Shown here: piece after piece, positions 43,806 through 52,387 of the stretch
Position numbering within the stretch: position 1 is the first letter of the stretch
Layout of the letters: each line of letters begins with the position of its first letter
DNA from: JAFAGX01 sp035623255
Lineage (GTDB): Bacteria > Acidobacteriota > Terriglobia > Terriglobales > Acidobacteriaceae
Length of the DNA: 64,000 nucleotides
NCBI GenBank assembly: GCA_035623255.1
Contig: DASPTU010000125.1
Span: forward strand, 62,001 to 126,000
Direction of reading: 5' to 3'
Program-made: the position numbers and the translations under genes
Notes under the pieces: model-generated
Databases searched by the model: none
What the model was told of the DNA's origin: nothing
What the model saw: the letters and a program-made list of their open reading frames with translations, nothing else

Positions 43806-45278
43806 ATGATAGCCATGCAAAATGCACTCCCAGGGCGAATATTAGCCTTTTTCCTTGCAATCCTGATCTCCGTGCCGAGTTGGTCAGCCGAGCCGCTGAC
43901 TGCTCCGGAACTTCCCGATCCCGGCCGTCCTGGCATGACAAAGGAGCAACAGCAGCAGCTTGGCCTGAAGGCTGCGGCCGAAGTGTACAAGCAAATGCCA
44001 GTGCTGCCGGATTCCAATCCGGTCGCGGAGTACGTTCAACGTTTGGGAAAGAAGCTGGTGACCGTGATTCCGCCCGATCGCTCATGGCCCTATCAATTTC
44101 ATGTCGTTCAGCAAAGCGATATCAATGCGTTCGCCCTGCCTGGCGGACCGATTTTTGTAAACGTGGGCACCATCAACGCAGCGGACAGCGAAGCCGAGCT
44201 GGTTGGCGTGATCTCGCACGAGATGTCGCACGTGTACATGCAACATTCCGCCAAGCAAGCGCCCAAACAGGCTTGGGCCAACATCCTTGGTGCCCTCGGA
44301 GGTTTGCTGGGTGGCACTGCAGGCACTCTCGCGCAAATGGGCATTCAGTATGGCGCGGGCACGATACTGATGAAGTACTCGAGGAGCGACGAAGCGCAGG
44401 CGGATGCTGTCGGCGCGATCATCATGTACAAGAACGGCTACGATCCCCGGGCCATGGCGCAATTTTTTCAAAAGCTGGAAAGCCTGGTGGGCAATGGTGG
44501 TCCACAGTTTCTCAGCGACCACCCGAATCCTGGCAATCGCGTCGAAGCGGTCGAAAAGGAAATTGCCCACTGGCCGCCCAGGCAGTATCTGCCGACCAGC
44601 CCAGCTTTTCTTCAGGCCAAAGAGGAGGCCAAGGGCATAAAGGCGTACAACGCGCAGCAAATTTCAGATGGCGCAAAGAGTGGGCTATGGGCCCGGCAGA
44701 ATCGGAAGGCGGGTGCAGTACCGCCGGAATTGCAAAGTGAAGCCACGCCTAACGCATCATCGGGTGGCGGAACGCTGACCGATGTCAGCTACCAGGATGT
44801 GAAACCGAACGGCGATTTTAAGACCTTTCAGGGTGCTAACTTCGGCGTTAACTACCCTGCAAATTGGCAAGCATCAGCCGGACAAAACTCCGCTACACTG
44901 GCTCCTCCCGCCGGAGTTGGCGAGAATGCTATCGCTTACGGTGCCGTTGTCGCCCTGGTGCCGAATTCCGATAACAGTGCGATCGATCAAGCGACGCATG
45001 CACTGATCGATAATCTGCAGGAGACGAATCCCGGTCTCCGCATCTACAACAGTCCCCGCAAAATTGAAGTCTCCGGGATCGAGGGCCGCTCCACCATGCT
45101 GGCGGGCACCTCGCCAATCAGGCAGGACGATCAGACTGTTCCAGAGCGCAATTGGCTCGTTACGCTCCCGTCGCCCAGGGGCGGCCTGTTGTACCTGGTT
45201 TTCATTGCCCCGGAAAGTCAGTTTTCTTTGTTGGAGCCGACCTATCAAAAGATGTTGGACAGCTTGCAGCTAAGATGA
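43806..45278 (+). CDS. M48-family secreted metalloprotease with C-terminal beta domain
   Basis: This protein of about 490 residues has a signal peptide (LPGRILAFFLAILISVPSWSA) and a zinc protease domain with HEMSH (about residue 140) and the third ligand Glu in SDEAQADAVG. A C-terminal beta-rich domain of about 180 residues follows (FGVNYPANWQASAG onward), resembling PsbP-like or TPR-less BepA variants. BepA-like proteases police outer-membrane assembly. The start is uncertain (ATG at 43806 or 43815). It converges with the flavin reductase gene. Confidence 0.85.
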   Translation: MIAMQNALPGRILAFFLAILISVPSWSAEPLTAPELPDPGRPGMTKEQQQQLGLKAAAEVYKQMPVLPDSNPVAEYVQRLGKKLVTVIPPDRSWPYQFHVVQQSDINAFALPGGPIFVNVGTINAADSEAELVGVISHEMSHVYMQHSAKQAPKQAWANILGALGGLLGGTAGTLAQMGIQYGAGTILMKYSRSDEAQADAVGAIIMYKNGYDPRAMAQFFQKLESLVGNGGPQFLSDHPNPGNRVEAVEKEIAHWPPRQYLPTSPAFLQAKEEAKGIKAYNAQQISDGAKSGLWARQNRKAGAVPPELQSEATPNASSGGGTLTDVSYQDVKPNGDFKTFQGANFGVNYPANWQASAGQNSATLAPPAGVGENAIAYGAVVALVPNSDNSAIDQATHALIDNLQETNPGLRIYNSPRKIEVSGIEGRSTMLAGTSPIRQDDQTVPERNWLVTLPSPRGGLLYLVFIAPESQFSLLEPTYQKMLDSLQLR

Positions 45279-45296
45279 TCTGCGGCAGAAGCGATT

Positions 45297-45821
45297 CTAT
45301 AAACCGATCTTCGGATCGGTGCCCGCAGCGCCTGCTTCGTTGATCCGCCGGTAATTCCCTCGGAAGTATAGGAGCGGATTGCCCTCGTGCATTACGACGT
45401 CTTCCACTTCCGCAATGAATATCGTGTGATCGCCGGCATCCTGCGTGCTGTGCAGACGGCATTCCAGATATGCCAGTGCTCCGTGCAGCACCGGCGTGCC
45501 ATGTCGAGTACGATCAAACCGTGCACCCGCCTCCTGCTCGGCATCCTGGTATCTTGTGGCTGCTCGTGCATAGTATTCAGAGATTGCCCCTTGATCCTCT
45601 GCCAGGACATTTACCCCGAACCGCTTCTTGGCATGCAGGCGGGCATGCGTCCGGGCGCGGTGATCCACACATACCAACACCAGCAACGGATCCAGAGACA
45701 CTGAAGTGAATGCGTTAGCCGTCATCCCATGGACCTGGCCCTCATAATCCAGTGTGATGACGGTGACGCCCGTGGCGAAGCTGCCCATTGCTCTGCGAAA
45801 CTCCGCCTGGCTGATGCTCAT
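45297..45821 (-). CDS. Flavin reductase family protein
   Basis: This 174-residue FMN-binding split-barrel flavin reductase has the family motifs FATGVTVITLDYEGQVHGMTANAFTSVS (split: FATGVTVITL, MTANAFTSVSLDPLL), VNVLAEDQ and a C-terminal PLLYFRGNYR. It reduces free flavin with NAD(P)H or serves as the reductase for a monooxygenase. It lies between F420-type genes, divergent from cofG with a 158-base spacer. A role supplying reduced flavin to the F420 route or a separate monooxygenase cannot be settled. Confidence 0.87.
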   Translation of the reverse strand: MSISQAEFRRAMGSFATGVTVITLDYEGQVHGMTANAFTSVSLDPLLVLVCVDHRARTHARLHAKKRFGVNVLAEDQGAISEYYARAATRYQDAEQEAGARFDRTRHGTPVLHGALAYLECRLHSTQDAGDHTIFIAEVEDVVMHEGNPLLYFRGNYRRINEAGAAGTDPKIGL

Positions 45822-45875
45822 AAGAAGCCTGAGTTGTTATGCTTGAGGACCATATAGCGAATACACAATATAGGT

Positions 45876-45906
45876 GTTATTCCGAGCAAAGCGAAGAATC
45901 TATGCA
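45876..45906. repeat. Dispersed intergenic repeat copy
   Basis: The segment reads TTCCGAGCAAAGCGAAGAAT followed by CTATGC and matches the 48781 copy at most positions. It lies in the spacer between the flavin reductase and cofG. Confidence 0.45.
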
Positions 45907-45979
45907 ACTGCCCCAAGCCTTCTTCCCGCAAGCGATGAATTGTAATCCATTACAATCAATCTGAGGTTTGGCCCCGAGG

Positions 45980-47164
45980 ATGGCATCAGTCACAAACTCT
46001 TCGACAGAAGCTTACTTTTACGATTTCGACCCCCTCGTGCCTCCATCCCGCGAACAGGCTTACGCACTCATCTCCTGCTGTGACGACGATTTGCCAGCCT
46101 TGCTTTCGGCTGGGATTGCAGCCAGGAATCGCTTCAAGTCGGGCGCGATCACCTATTCGCGCAAGGTTTTCCTTCCTCTCACGAATCTTTGCCGCGACTA
46201 TTGCGGCTACTGCACTTTTCGGCGCGACCCCGGGGACCCGGGCGCGCACACCATGACCCCGGACGAAGTGCTGCAAATGGCGCGGGCGGGAGAGGAACTG
46301 GGGTGCACGGAAGCTTTATTCAGTCTTGGCGACAAACCAGAATTCGTGTTTCCCGAGATGCGTACCAAACTGCAAAGTCTGGGGTACAAGTCAACCCTCC
46401 ACTACCTCGAAGCGATGTGCGAACTGGTTCTTCGTGAGACTTCTCTGTTGCCACATCCCAATCCCGGGCTGCTGAGCGCCGAATGGATCAATCGCCTTTC
46501 GGCGGTTTCCCCCAGCATCGGCCTGATGCTGGAAACGAGCAGCGGTCGCCTGCTTGCTCCCGGTGCCGCACACGACAATGCGCCTGACAAAGTACCTGCC
46601 AAGCGTCTGCACACCATCGAAGAGGCTGGCAAGCAGAATGTTCCGTTCACTACTGGCCTGTTAATTGGAATCGGCGAAACTCCGCGGGACCGTGTTGACA
46701 CCCTGCTCGCCATTCGCGAGTTGCACCAACGGTACGGCCACATTCAGGAAGTCATCATTCAGAATTTTCGTGTGAAGCCCGACATCCCCATGCGCAACTG
46801 GCCTGAACCCACGAAAGGCGAAATGCTCCGCGCCATCGCTGTGGCGCGATTACTGATGCCCGAGGTTAACATTCAGGCACCTCCCAATCTGTCGTCGCCG
46901 TACTATGAAGAGTTGCTGGATGCCGGTCTCAATGACTGGGGTGGCGTTTCGCCTTTGACTCCGGACTACATCAATCCCGAGAAACCCTGGCCTCATCTGG
47001 AGCAGTTGAAATTGCGAACCCAATCCAAAGGATACGTCCTGCGCCAACGTCTCCCGGTCTATCCTGAGTTTCTGCCCGGCCTTATGAATCGCGCGAAAGG
47101 CTTACTTCTTGAAAAACTCAACAGTGCCGCTGACACACATGGCTACGCGCGGAGAGCAGCATGA
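45980..47164 (+). CDS. cofG: F420 FO synthase subunit CofG (radical SAM)
   Basis: One half of FO synthase, joining 5-amino-6-ribitylamino uracil and tyrosine in the deazaflavin ring. The radical SAM Cys cluster is NLCRDYCGYCTF, with CGYC as the CxxC end; later EVIIQNFRVKPD and LLMPEVNIQAPPNL are typical of CofG. I use the ATG at 45980 (394 residues), because a TTG upstream adds only 4. It overlaps cofD by 4 bases (ATGA), the head of the F420 run. CofH, the partner, is a separate gene 2.4 kb downstream, unlike the fused FbiC of Actinobacteria. Confidence 0.95.
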   Translation: MASVTNSSTEAYFYDFDPLVPPSREQAYALISCCDDDLPALLSAGIAARNRFKSGAITYSRKVFLPLTNLCRDYCGYCTFRRDPGDPGAHTMTPDEVLQMARAGEELGCTEALFSLGDKPEFVFPEMRTKLQSLGYKSTLHYLEAMCELVLRETSLLPHPNPGLLSAEWINRLSAVSPSIGLMLETSSGRLLAPGAAHDNAPDKVPAKRLHTIEEAGKQNVPFTTGLLIGIGETPRDRVDTLLAIRELHQRYGHIQEVIIQNFRVKPDIPMRNWPEPTKGEMLRAIAVARLLMPEVNIQAPPNLSSPYYEELLDAGLNDWGGVSPLTPDYINPEKPWPHLEQLKLRTQSKGYVLRQRLPVYPEFLPGLMNRAKGLLLEKLNSAADTHGYARRAA

Positions 47165-48114
47165 TCGTTGTCCTCAGCGGAGGAACCGGGGGTGCGAAGT
47201 TCGTCGAAGGCTTGCGTCAGGTTGCGCCGGTCGAGGAGATGACCTTCATCGTGAATACAGGAGATGACCTCAACTGGTGGGGTCTTTACGTTTCTCCCGA
47301 TCTCGATTCCATTACCTACGCCCTCGCCGGCTTGTTAAGCCGTGAGCGCGGCTGGGGCGTCAAAGGCGACACCTTTTACTGTCTGCAGGCGATGGGAGAA
47401 CTCGCCGAGCCAATGTGGTTTCATGTCGGCGACCGCGACCTGGCAATTCACCTACTCCGCTCAAAACTCTTGGCTGAAGGCAAGACCTTGACGGAAGTGA
47501 CGAACGAGATCTGCAACAAACTCGGAGTGCAGGCTCGGATTCTTCCTATGAGCGATTCGCGCGTCGAAACCAGAGTGATGACCCCGAGCGGCGAACTTAG
47601 TTTTCAGGAATATTTTGTCCAGCGCTGGTACCAGGATCCAGTCAAGTCGGTACGTTTCGCCGGCGCTTCACAAGCAAATCCTGCGCCAGGGGTTGTCGAG
47701 GCCATTCTCGCGGCTAACGCCGTTATCATTGCGCCGAGCAACCCGGTCACCAGCATAGGTCCAATTCTGGCTGTGCCCGGCATCCGGGCCGCGCTGCGCG
47801 AAACCCAGGCGACTGTTGCCGCTGTGAGTCCACTCATCGGTAACGCCGCCATCTCCGGGCCTGCAGGTGTTTTGATGGCCGCGCAAGGTTGGCCAGTCTC
47901 CATAGCGGGAATTGCCCAGGCTTACGGGGACTTTCTCGACATCCTGATTGCGGACCTTCGCGATCACGCTATAGCGAAGGAACTCGGCCGTCCCGGCCTG
48001 CGGGTGCATTGCACAAACATCATCATGAAGACTGCTGAAGACAGGGCGAAGCTGGCTCGCACCGTTCTCGCCCTGCTGACAGCCGAGAAATCCGCCCGAG
48101 CCACCTCCGACTAG
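47161..48114 (+). CDS. cofD: F420 2-phospho-L-lactate transferase CofD
   Basis: It joins the activated three-carbon phospho acid to FO to make F420-0 or dehydro-F420-0. The 317-residue sequence has the nucleotide-binding start VLSGGTGGAKF, NTGDDLNWWGLYVSPDLDS and IIAPSNPVTSIGPILAV. It overlaps cofG by 4 bases and ends one base before cofC. Which acid is used (2-phospholactate, PEP or 3-phosphoglycerate) depends on CofC and cannot be told from CofD. Confidence 0.95.
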   Translation: MIVVLSGGTGGAKFVEGLRQVAPVEEMTFIVNTGDDLNWWGLYVSPDLDSITYALAGLLSRERGWGVKGDTFYCLQAMGELAEPMWFHVGDRDLAIHLLRSKLLAEGKTLTEVTNEICNKLGVQARILPMSDSRVETRVMTPSGELSFQEYFVQRWYQDPVKSVRFAGASQANPAPGVVEAILAANAVIIAPSNPVTSIGPILAVPGIRAALRETQATVAAVSPLIGNAAISGPAGVLMAAQGWPVSIAGIAQAYGDFLDILIADLRDHAIAKELGRPGLRVHCTNIIMKTAEDRAKLARTVLALLTAEKSARATSD

Positions 48115-48115
48115 C

Positions 48116-48769
48116 ATGATTCTTATCCCGATCAAGAATCTCGCGACTGCCAAACAGCGCCTGGCTTCACTCCTGAGTCAGCCGGTTCGCACCGAACTGG
48201 CCCAGGCAATGCTTCTCGATGTCTTCGATGCCGTTTCCGCATGCGCCAACTGCCCGGAGGTAAGCGTTGTCACCAGCGATCCTTTTGCCATCGAAGCCGC
48301 GGGCCAATTCGATTTCGCCGTGATCGCCGACAGTGCCAATTGCAGCGAGACCGACGCCATCGAGATGGCAACCAGGTCTTGCGAATCCCGAGGCGTGACT
48401 TCCACACTGGTTATTCCCGCCGACATCCCGCTCATCCAGTCTTCCGAATTGGAAACCGTTCTGGCCGACGCGCCTGAGCAAGGATCGGTTCTCGTTCCCG
48501 CCGCCGACGGACGCGGCACTAACGCGGCGTTTCGCCGTCCCGCTGCATTGTTTCCCCTTCGTTTTGGCAACGACAGCTTCAAACCCCATCTGGCCGCAGC
48601 CCGCGCTACTGGCATGCCATGCAGGATCCTTTCAGTGCCGGGAATCGGGCTCGACATCGATAATCCTGTGGACTTGCGCCAACTCGCCGAACTTCGCGGT
48701 GATACCCGTTCCCAGCGCCTCGCCCGCCAGTGGGATTTGACTGATTTCTCAATCGCAGCGAACGAATAG
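48116..48769 (+). CDS. cofC: F420 CofC / FbiD-type guanylyltransferase
   Basis: This 217-residue nucleotidyltransferase activates the phospho acid with GTP. The N-terminus ILIPIKNLATAKQRLA is diagnostic, followed by VIPADIPLIQSSE and GTNAAFRRPAALFPLRFG, with GLDIDNPVDL at the end. It starts one base after the cofD stop. Substrate choice among PEP, 2-phospholactate and 3-phosphoglycerate is set by a few residues; I cannot assign it by eye. Confidence 0.92.
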   Translation: MILIPIKNLATAKQRLASLLSQPVRTELAQAMLLDVFDAVSACANCPEVSVVTSDPFAIEAAGQFDFAVIADSANCSETDAIEMATRSCESRGVTSTLVIPADIPLIQSSELETVLADAPEQGSVLVPAADGRGTNAAFRRPAALFPLRFGNDSFKPHLAAARATGMPCRILSVPGIGLDIDNPVDLRQLAELRGDTRSQRLARQWDLTDFSIAANE

Positions 48770-48780
48770 GTGTATCGGCT

Positions 48781-48810
48781 GTCATCCTGAGCACTGCGAA
48801 GGATCTATGC
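48781..48810. repeat. Dispersed intergenic repeat copy
   Basis: The core GTCATCCTGAGC and a second half GCGAAGGATCTATGC make a 30-base unit in the cofC-cofE spacer, the best-preserved of the four copies seen. Confidence 0.5.
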
Positions 48811-48837
48811 ATTCTCTTCGCGTACACTACATCTCAC

Positions 48838-49596
48838 ATGCCACGCGCGCCCGAACTGCGAATCATTCCTGTGCCTCTCGCCGACGAAATCCGTCCGGGG
48901 GATTCGCTGCTCGAAAAAATTCTGAAATCCGTTTCCTATCGCGCGCGGAGGCTCAAAGCGGGTGACATTCTGGTCGTTAAACACAAGATCGTTTCTAAAG
49001 CCGAAGGACAATTCGTCGATCTGGGCACGATTCGCCCATCGGCCAGCACGCGAGCTTGGGCCCGCCGCTATCACTTAGACTCCAGGGTCACCCAGTTGGC
49101 TATGAAGGAAGGCCGCATCCTGCGGCGCAGGCGAGGCGTACTGATCACCGAGACTCGGCACGGCTTCATTTGTGCAAACAGCGGCGTTGACGTTTCCAAC
49201 GTAAATGGTGGCAGCCGCGCCTTGCTTTTGCCCAAGGATCCTGATCGTTCCGCGGCCCGGCTGCACCGCGGCCTGAAAAAACATTTGCAGCTTTCGATTC
49301 CGGTCATCATCACTGATACTTTCGGTCGGCCCTGGCGCGAGGGACTGACCGAAGTTGCAATCGGGATAGCGGGCATGAAGCCTCTGCACGATTTTCGTGG
49401 TCGTACCGACCCGTACGGCTATCCGCTGCGAGTTAGCGTCGAAGCAGTAGCCGACGAACTGGCTTGCGCGGCAGGCCTGCTATGCGGCAAGCTAGCTCGC
49501 ATCCCCGTGTGTATCGTTCGCGGTTTTCGTTACCGGCCGGCACGCGGCAGCGCTCGCAGCTTGATTCGCCCAGCCGCCAGCGACTTGTTTCGTTGA
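48838..49596 (+). CDS. cofE: F420-0:gamma-L-glutamyl ligase CofE
   Basis: It adds glutamates to F420-0. The 252-residue sequence has ILVVKHKIVSKAEGQFVDL, the Gly/Asn-rich ICANSGVDVSNVNGGS, LPKDPDRSA, TDTFGRPWREGLTEVAIG and the DFRGRTDPYGYPL motif. It has no C-terminal FMN domain, unlike actinobacterial FbiB, so reduction of the dehydro intermediate (if used) must come from another protein. The cofH Shine-Dalgarno overlaps its stop. Confidence 0.94.
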   Translation: MPRAPELRIIPVPLADEIRPGDSLLEKILKSVSYRARRLKAGDILVVKHKIVSKAEGQFVDLGTIRPSASTRAWARRYHLDSRVTQLAMKEGRILRRRRGVLITETRHGFICANSGVDVSNVNGGSRALLLPKDPDRSAARLHRGLKKHLQLSIPVIITDTFGRPWREGLTEVAIGIAGMKPLHDFRGRTDPYGYPLRVSVEAVADELACAAGLLCGKLARIPVCIVRGFRYRPARGSARSLIRPAASDLFR

Positions 49597-49607
49597 GGAG
49601 GAACGTG

Positions 49608-50840
49608 GTGCTTCGTCTTTTGACGCAATCCGAACTGGAAGATTTCACTTCCCTGGAGTGGCCGGAGATTACTCCGCGACTGAGTCCGGGCGTGCGCACT
49701 GTCCTCGAAAAAACCATGGCCAGCCTGGATGGCCGCACTCTTACACGCGATGAATGTTTGCTATTGGCAAGTGCTGATGGCGATGACCTGCTCGGCCTCC
49801 TGATCGCCGCTGATTTTATCCGCCGCGAGCTTGTCGGCAATCTCGTGACCTACGTCGTCAATCGCAATATTAATTTCACTAACGTCTGCTTTGTGGGTTG
49901 CAAGTTTTGTGCGTTCAGCCGAGGTCCGCGCGAGTCCGACACATATTTCCTAACCCTCGACCAGGTCGCACAAAAAGCGGCCGAAGCCTGGCAAATGGGC
50001 GCAACGGAAGTTTGCATTCAGGGTGGTTTGCCCCGTGATCTGCCTCCGCTTCACTACCGCGACATCCTGCGGGCCGTAAAAGGCGCCGTTCCCGGTGTGC
50101 ACATCCATGCATTCTCACCCATGGAGATTGCTTACGGCATCGAACTTACCGGCATGAGTATGTGCGACTATCTCAGCATGCTGCGCGACAATGGTCTCGG
50201 CACCTTGCCCGGAACCGCCGCCGAGATTCTGGACGACGATGTTCGCTTCGTGCTCTCCCGCAATAAGCTTTCCGCTGGACAGTGGCAAGAAGTCATTCGC
50301 AGCGCTCACGCCTGCGGCATCCGCAGCACTTCGACGTTGATGTACGGGCACGTGGAGAAGCCCGAGCACTGGGTCAATCAATTGCTTCTGCTGCGCAGCA
50401 TTCAGCAGGACACAGGAGGCTTCACCGAGTTTGTGCCCCTTGGCTTCGTGCATCAGAACACACTGCTCTTTCATCAGGGACTTTCGCGGCCGGGCCCGAC
50501 TCTCGCCGAGCATCTTAAAATTCATGGTTTGGCGCGAATCATCCTGGCGGGCAGCATCAACAACATCCAGGTTTCCTGGGTAAAGCTCAACCGTAAGCTC
50601 TCGCAGCTCTGCCTTCATGCCGGCGCCAACGATTACGGCGGCACTCTGATGGAAGAAAATATCTCGCGCGAGGCGGGCGCTACGGCCGGACAGTACACTA
50701 GTCCGGACGAATTTCAGTCGCTGATTCTTGAAACCGGCCGTATTCCGGCGGAACGCAATACGACCTACAGCCGAATCAACATCAAAGTGCGCCCCGAGCA
50801 GTGGATTGCGGAGCAGGCGCTTGAACCCGAGTTCGCGTAA
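49608..50840 (+). CDS. cofH: F420 FO synthase subunit CofH (radical SAM)
   Basis: The second half of FO synthase, cleaving tyrosine. The cluster is NVCFVGCKFCAF (CxxxCxxC), then EVCIQGGLPRDLP, HIHAFSPMEI and GTLPGTAAEIL, all typical CofH. I start at GTG 49608 (a GTG at 49605 is also possible): AGGAGG lies 3-6 bases upstream, just past the cofE stop. The open frame extends 47 residues further into cofE but that part is off-frame coding. It is 18 bases before the npdG-like gene. Confidence 0.95.
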   Translation: MLRLLTQSELEDFTSLEWPEITPRLSPGVRTVLEKTMASLDGRTLTRDECLLLASADGDDLLGLLIAADFIRRELVGNLVTYVVNRNINFTNVCFVGCKFCAFSRGPRESDTYFLTLDQVAQKAAEAWQMGATEVCIQGGLPRDLPPLHYRDILRAVKGAVPGVHIHAFSPMEIAYGIELTGMSMCDYLSMLRDNGLGTLPGTAAEILDDDVRFVLSRNKLSAGQWQEVIRSAHACGIRSTSTLMYGHVEKPEHWVNQLLLLRSIQQDTGGFTEFVPLGFVHQNTLLFHQGLSRPGPTLAEHLKIHGLARIILAGSINNIQVSWVKLNRKLSQLCLHAGANDYGGTLMEENISREAGATAGQYTSPDEFQSLILETGRIPAERNTTYSRINIKVRPEQWIAEQALEPEFA

Positions 50841-50858
50841 CTGGAGTTTGCCTAGCAA

Positions 50859-51548
50859 ATGTCGCGGCCAATCGCTGTGCTCGGCGGGACCGGTCCAGAA
50901 GGTTTCGGCCTCGCACTCCGCTGGTCACGTGCCGGAGAAACCGTAATTATCGGTTCGCGAGACGCGCAGCGCGCCGAGGCTGCCGCCGGAAGGATCAAGC
51001 AGATGGTTGGCCCCGGGGCGAAAATCTCGGGCCAGGAGAATACTGCTGTTTGCGCCGCTTCCGATCTGCTCGTGCTCACAATTCCCTTCGAAGGTCATGC
51101 AAAGCTTCTTAAAGAGTTGAAACCAGCGCTTCGGCCGGGAACTATCCTGGTCGATACTACCGTTCCTTTGGCCGCGAGCGTCGGCGGGCGGCCGACCCGC
51201 ACGCTCGGCGTTTGGCAAGGTTCCGCTGCACAAGAGTCCGCCGAGCTTGTTCCAGCGGGCGTTTCAGTGGTGGCAGCTTTTCAGAACGTAGGCGCGGAAA
51301 TGCTGAAGTCTGAAGTGCCCGTGGAATGCGATGTGATTGTCTGCAGCGATGATCCCGAAGCCGGCAAAGTCGTCCGAAATCTTGCCATCAAGATTCCAGG
51401 CGTTCGCGCTCTGGATGGCGGCAAGCTGGAGAACGCCCGGATTCTGGAACAGATCACCGCCCTGCTGATCGGACTCAACCTTCGCCACAAAGGACACTCC
51501 GGGATTCGCATCTCTGGTCTTCCTTCGGCGGCATACAATTCGCTCTGA
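50859..51548 (+). CDS. npdG: NADPH-dependent F420 reductase (NpdG-type)
   Basis: This 229-residue Rossmann protein starts IAVLGGTGPEGFGLALRWSRAG and has IIGSRDAQRAEAAA and VVAAFQNVG, matching F420:NADP+ oxidoreductase. It would keep the F420 pool reduced using NADPH. As the last gene of the F420 run, it supports the pathway being used by the host. NAD-type homologues exist, but context favours F420. Confidence 0.9.
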   Translation: MSRPIAVLGGTGPEGFGLALRWSRAGETVIIGSRDAQRAEAAAGRIKQMVGPGAKISGQENTAVCAASDLLVLTIPFEGHAKLLKELKPALRPGTILVDTTVPLAASVGGRPTRTLGVWQGSAAQESAELVPAGVSVVAAFQNVGAEMLKSEVPVECDVIVCSDDPEAGKVVRNLAIKIPGVRALDGGKLENARILEQITALLIGLNLRHKGHSGIRISGLPSAAYNSL

Positions 51549-51610
51549 AGGGAAGCCCTCTGTGCCACCCGTGGTTATATGCTGTCGGCCATACGATTCA
51601 CCTGATCCCC

Positions 51611-52387
51611 ATGTCTCCTGGTTCCGATGACCGTCCGGTTATAGAATTCCACCAGGTCTCATACCGGGTGAACGGCAAGGCGGACATTCTTGAAAATCTG
51701 AGCCTGCAAATCAATCTCGGCGAGACTTTGGTTTTGCTCGGCCGAAGCGGATCCGGCAAAACCACCACCCTCAAGCTGATCAATGCGCTGCTGTCCCCGA
51801 CCGCCGGCGAGATTCGTGTTGATCACCGCCCCATTCGTGAATGGGACATCATCCGCTTGCGCCGCATGATCGGTTACGTCATTCAAGAAGTCGGCCTTTT
51901 TCCCCACTTCACGATCGAACGCAACATCGGTTTGGTGCCGAGGATCGAGAACTGGCCGCCGGATCGCATTCGCGCGCGGGTCCGTGAACTGCTGAATCTG
52001 GTCGGCCTCGATCCGCAGACCGCCGTGCGCTACCCTCACGAGCTTTCCGGTGGGCAGCGTCAGCGGGTGGGGGTAGCCCGCGCCCTGGCAGCCGATCCGC
52101 CAATTCTCCTGATGGACGAACCCTTCGGGGCGCTTGATCCTCTCACTCGCGCTGAACTGCAACGGGAATTTCTCAACTTGCAGTCCACTCTGAAAAAAAC
52201 CGTAGTTTTCGTCACTCATGATCTGCACGAAGCCTTGCTCTTGGGAACTCGCATCGCCCTTATGGAAGCTGGCCAACTGGTCACAGTTCAGCCGCGAGAC
52301 GAATTCTTGAATTCGCAGGAGCCTCTGGTCGTTGAGTACAAAAATGCATTTGATACGAATCCCAATCACAAACGAGAGAGAGCATGA
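51611..52387 (+). CDS. ABC transporter ATPase, OpuCA/ProV-type
   Basis: This 258-residue ATPase of the quaternary-amine import class has Walker A (GRSGSGKTT), Q-loop (VIQEVGLFPHFT), signature LSGGQRQRVG, Walker B LLMDEPFGALDP and the switch His (VTHDLHEAL). It has no C-terminal CBS pair, unlike OpuCA itself. The next permease overlaps it by 4 bases. Substrate could be an osmolyte or ergothioneine-like compound; no binding protein gene is nearby. Confidence 0.9.
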   Translation: MSPGSDDRPVIEFHQVSYRVNGKADILENLSLQINLGETLVLLGRSGSGKTTTLKLINALLSPTAGEIRVDHRPIREWDIIRLRRMIGYVIQEVGLFPHFTIERNIGLVPRIENWPPDRIRARVRELLNLVGLDPQTAVRYPHELSGGQRQRVGVARALAADPPILLMDEPFGALDPLTRAELQREFLNLQSTLKKTVVFVTHDLHEALLLGTRIALMEAGQLVTVQPRDEFLNSQEPLVVEYKNAFDTNPNHKRERA

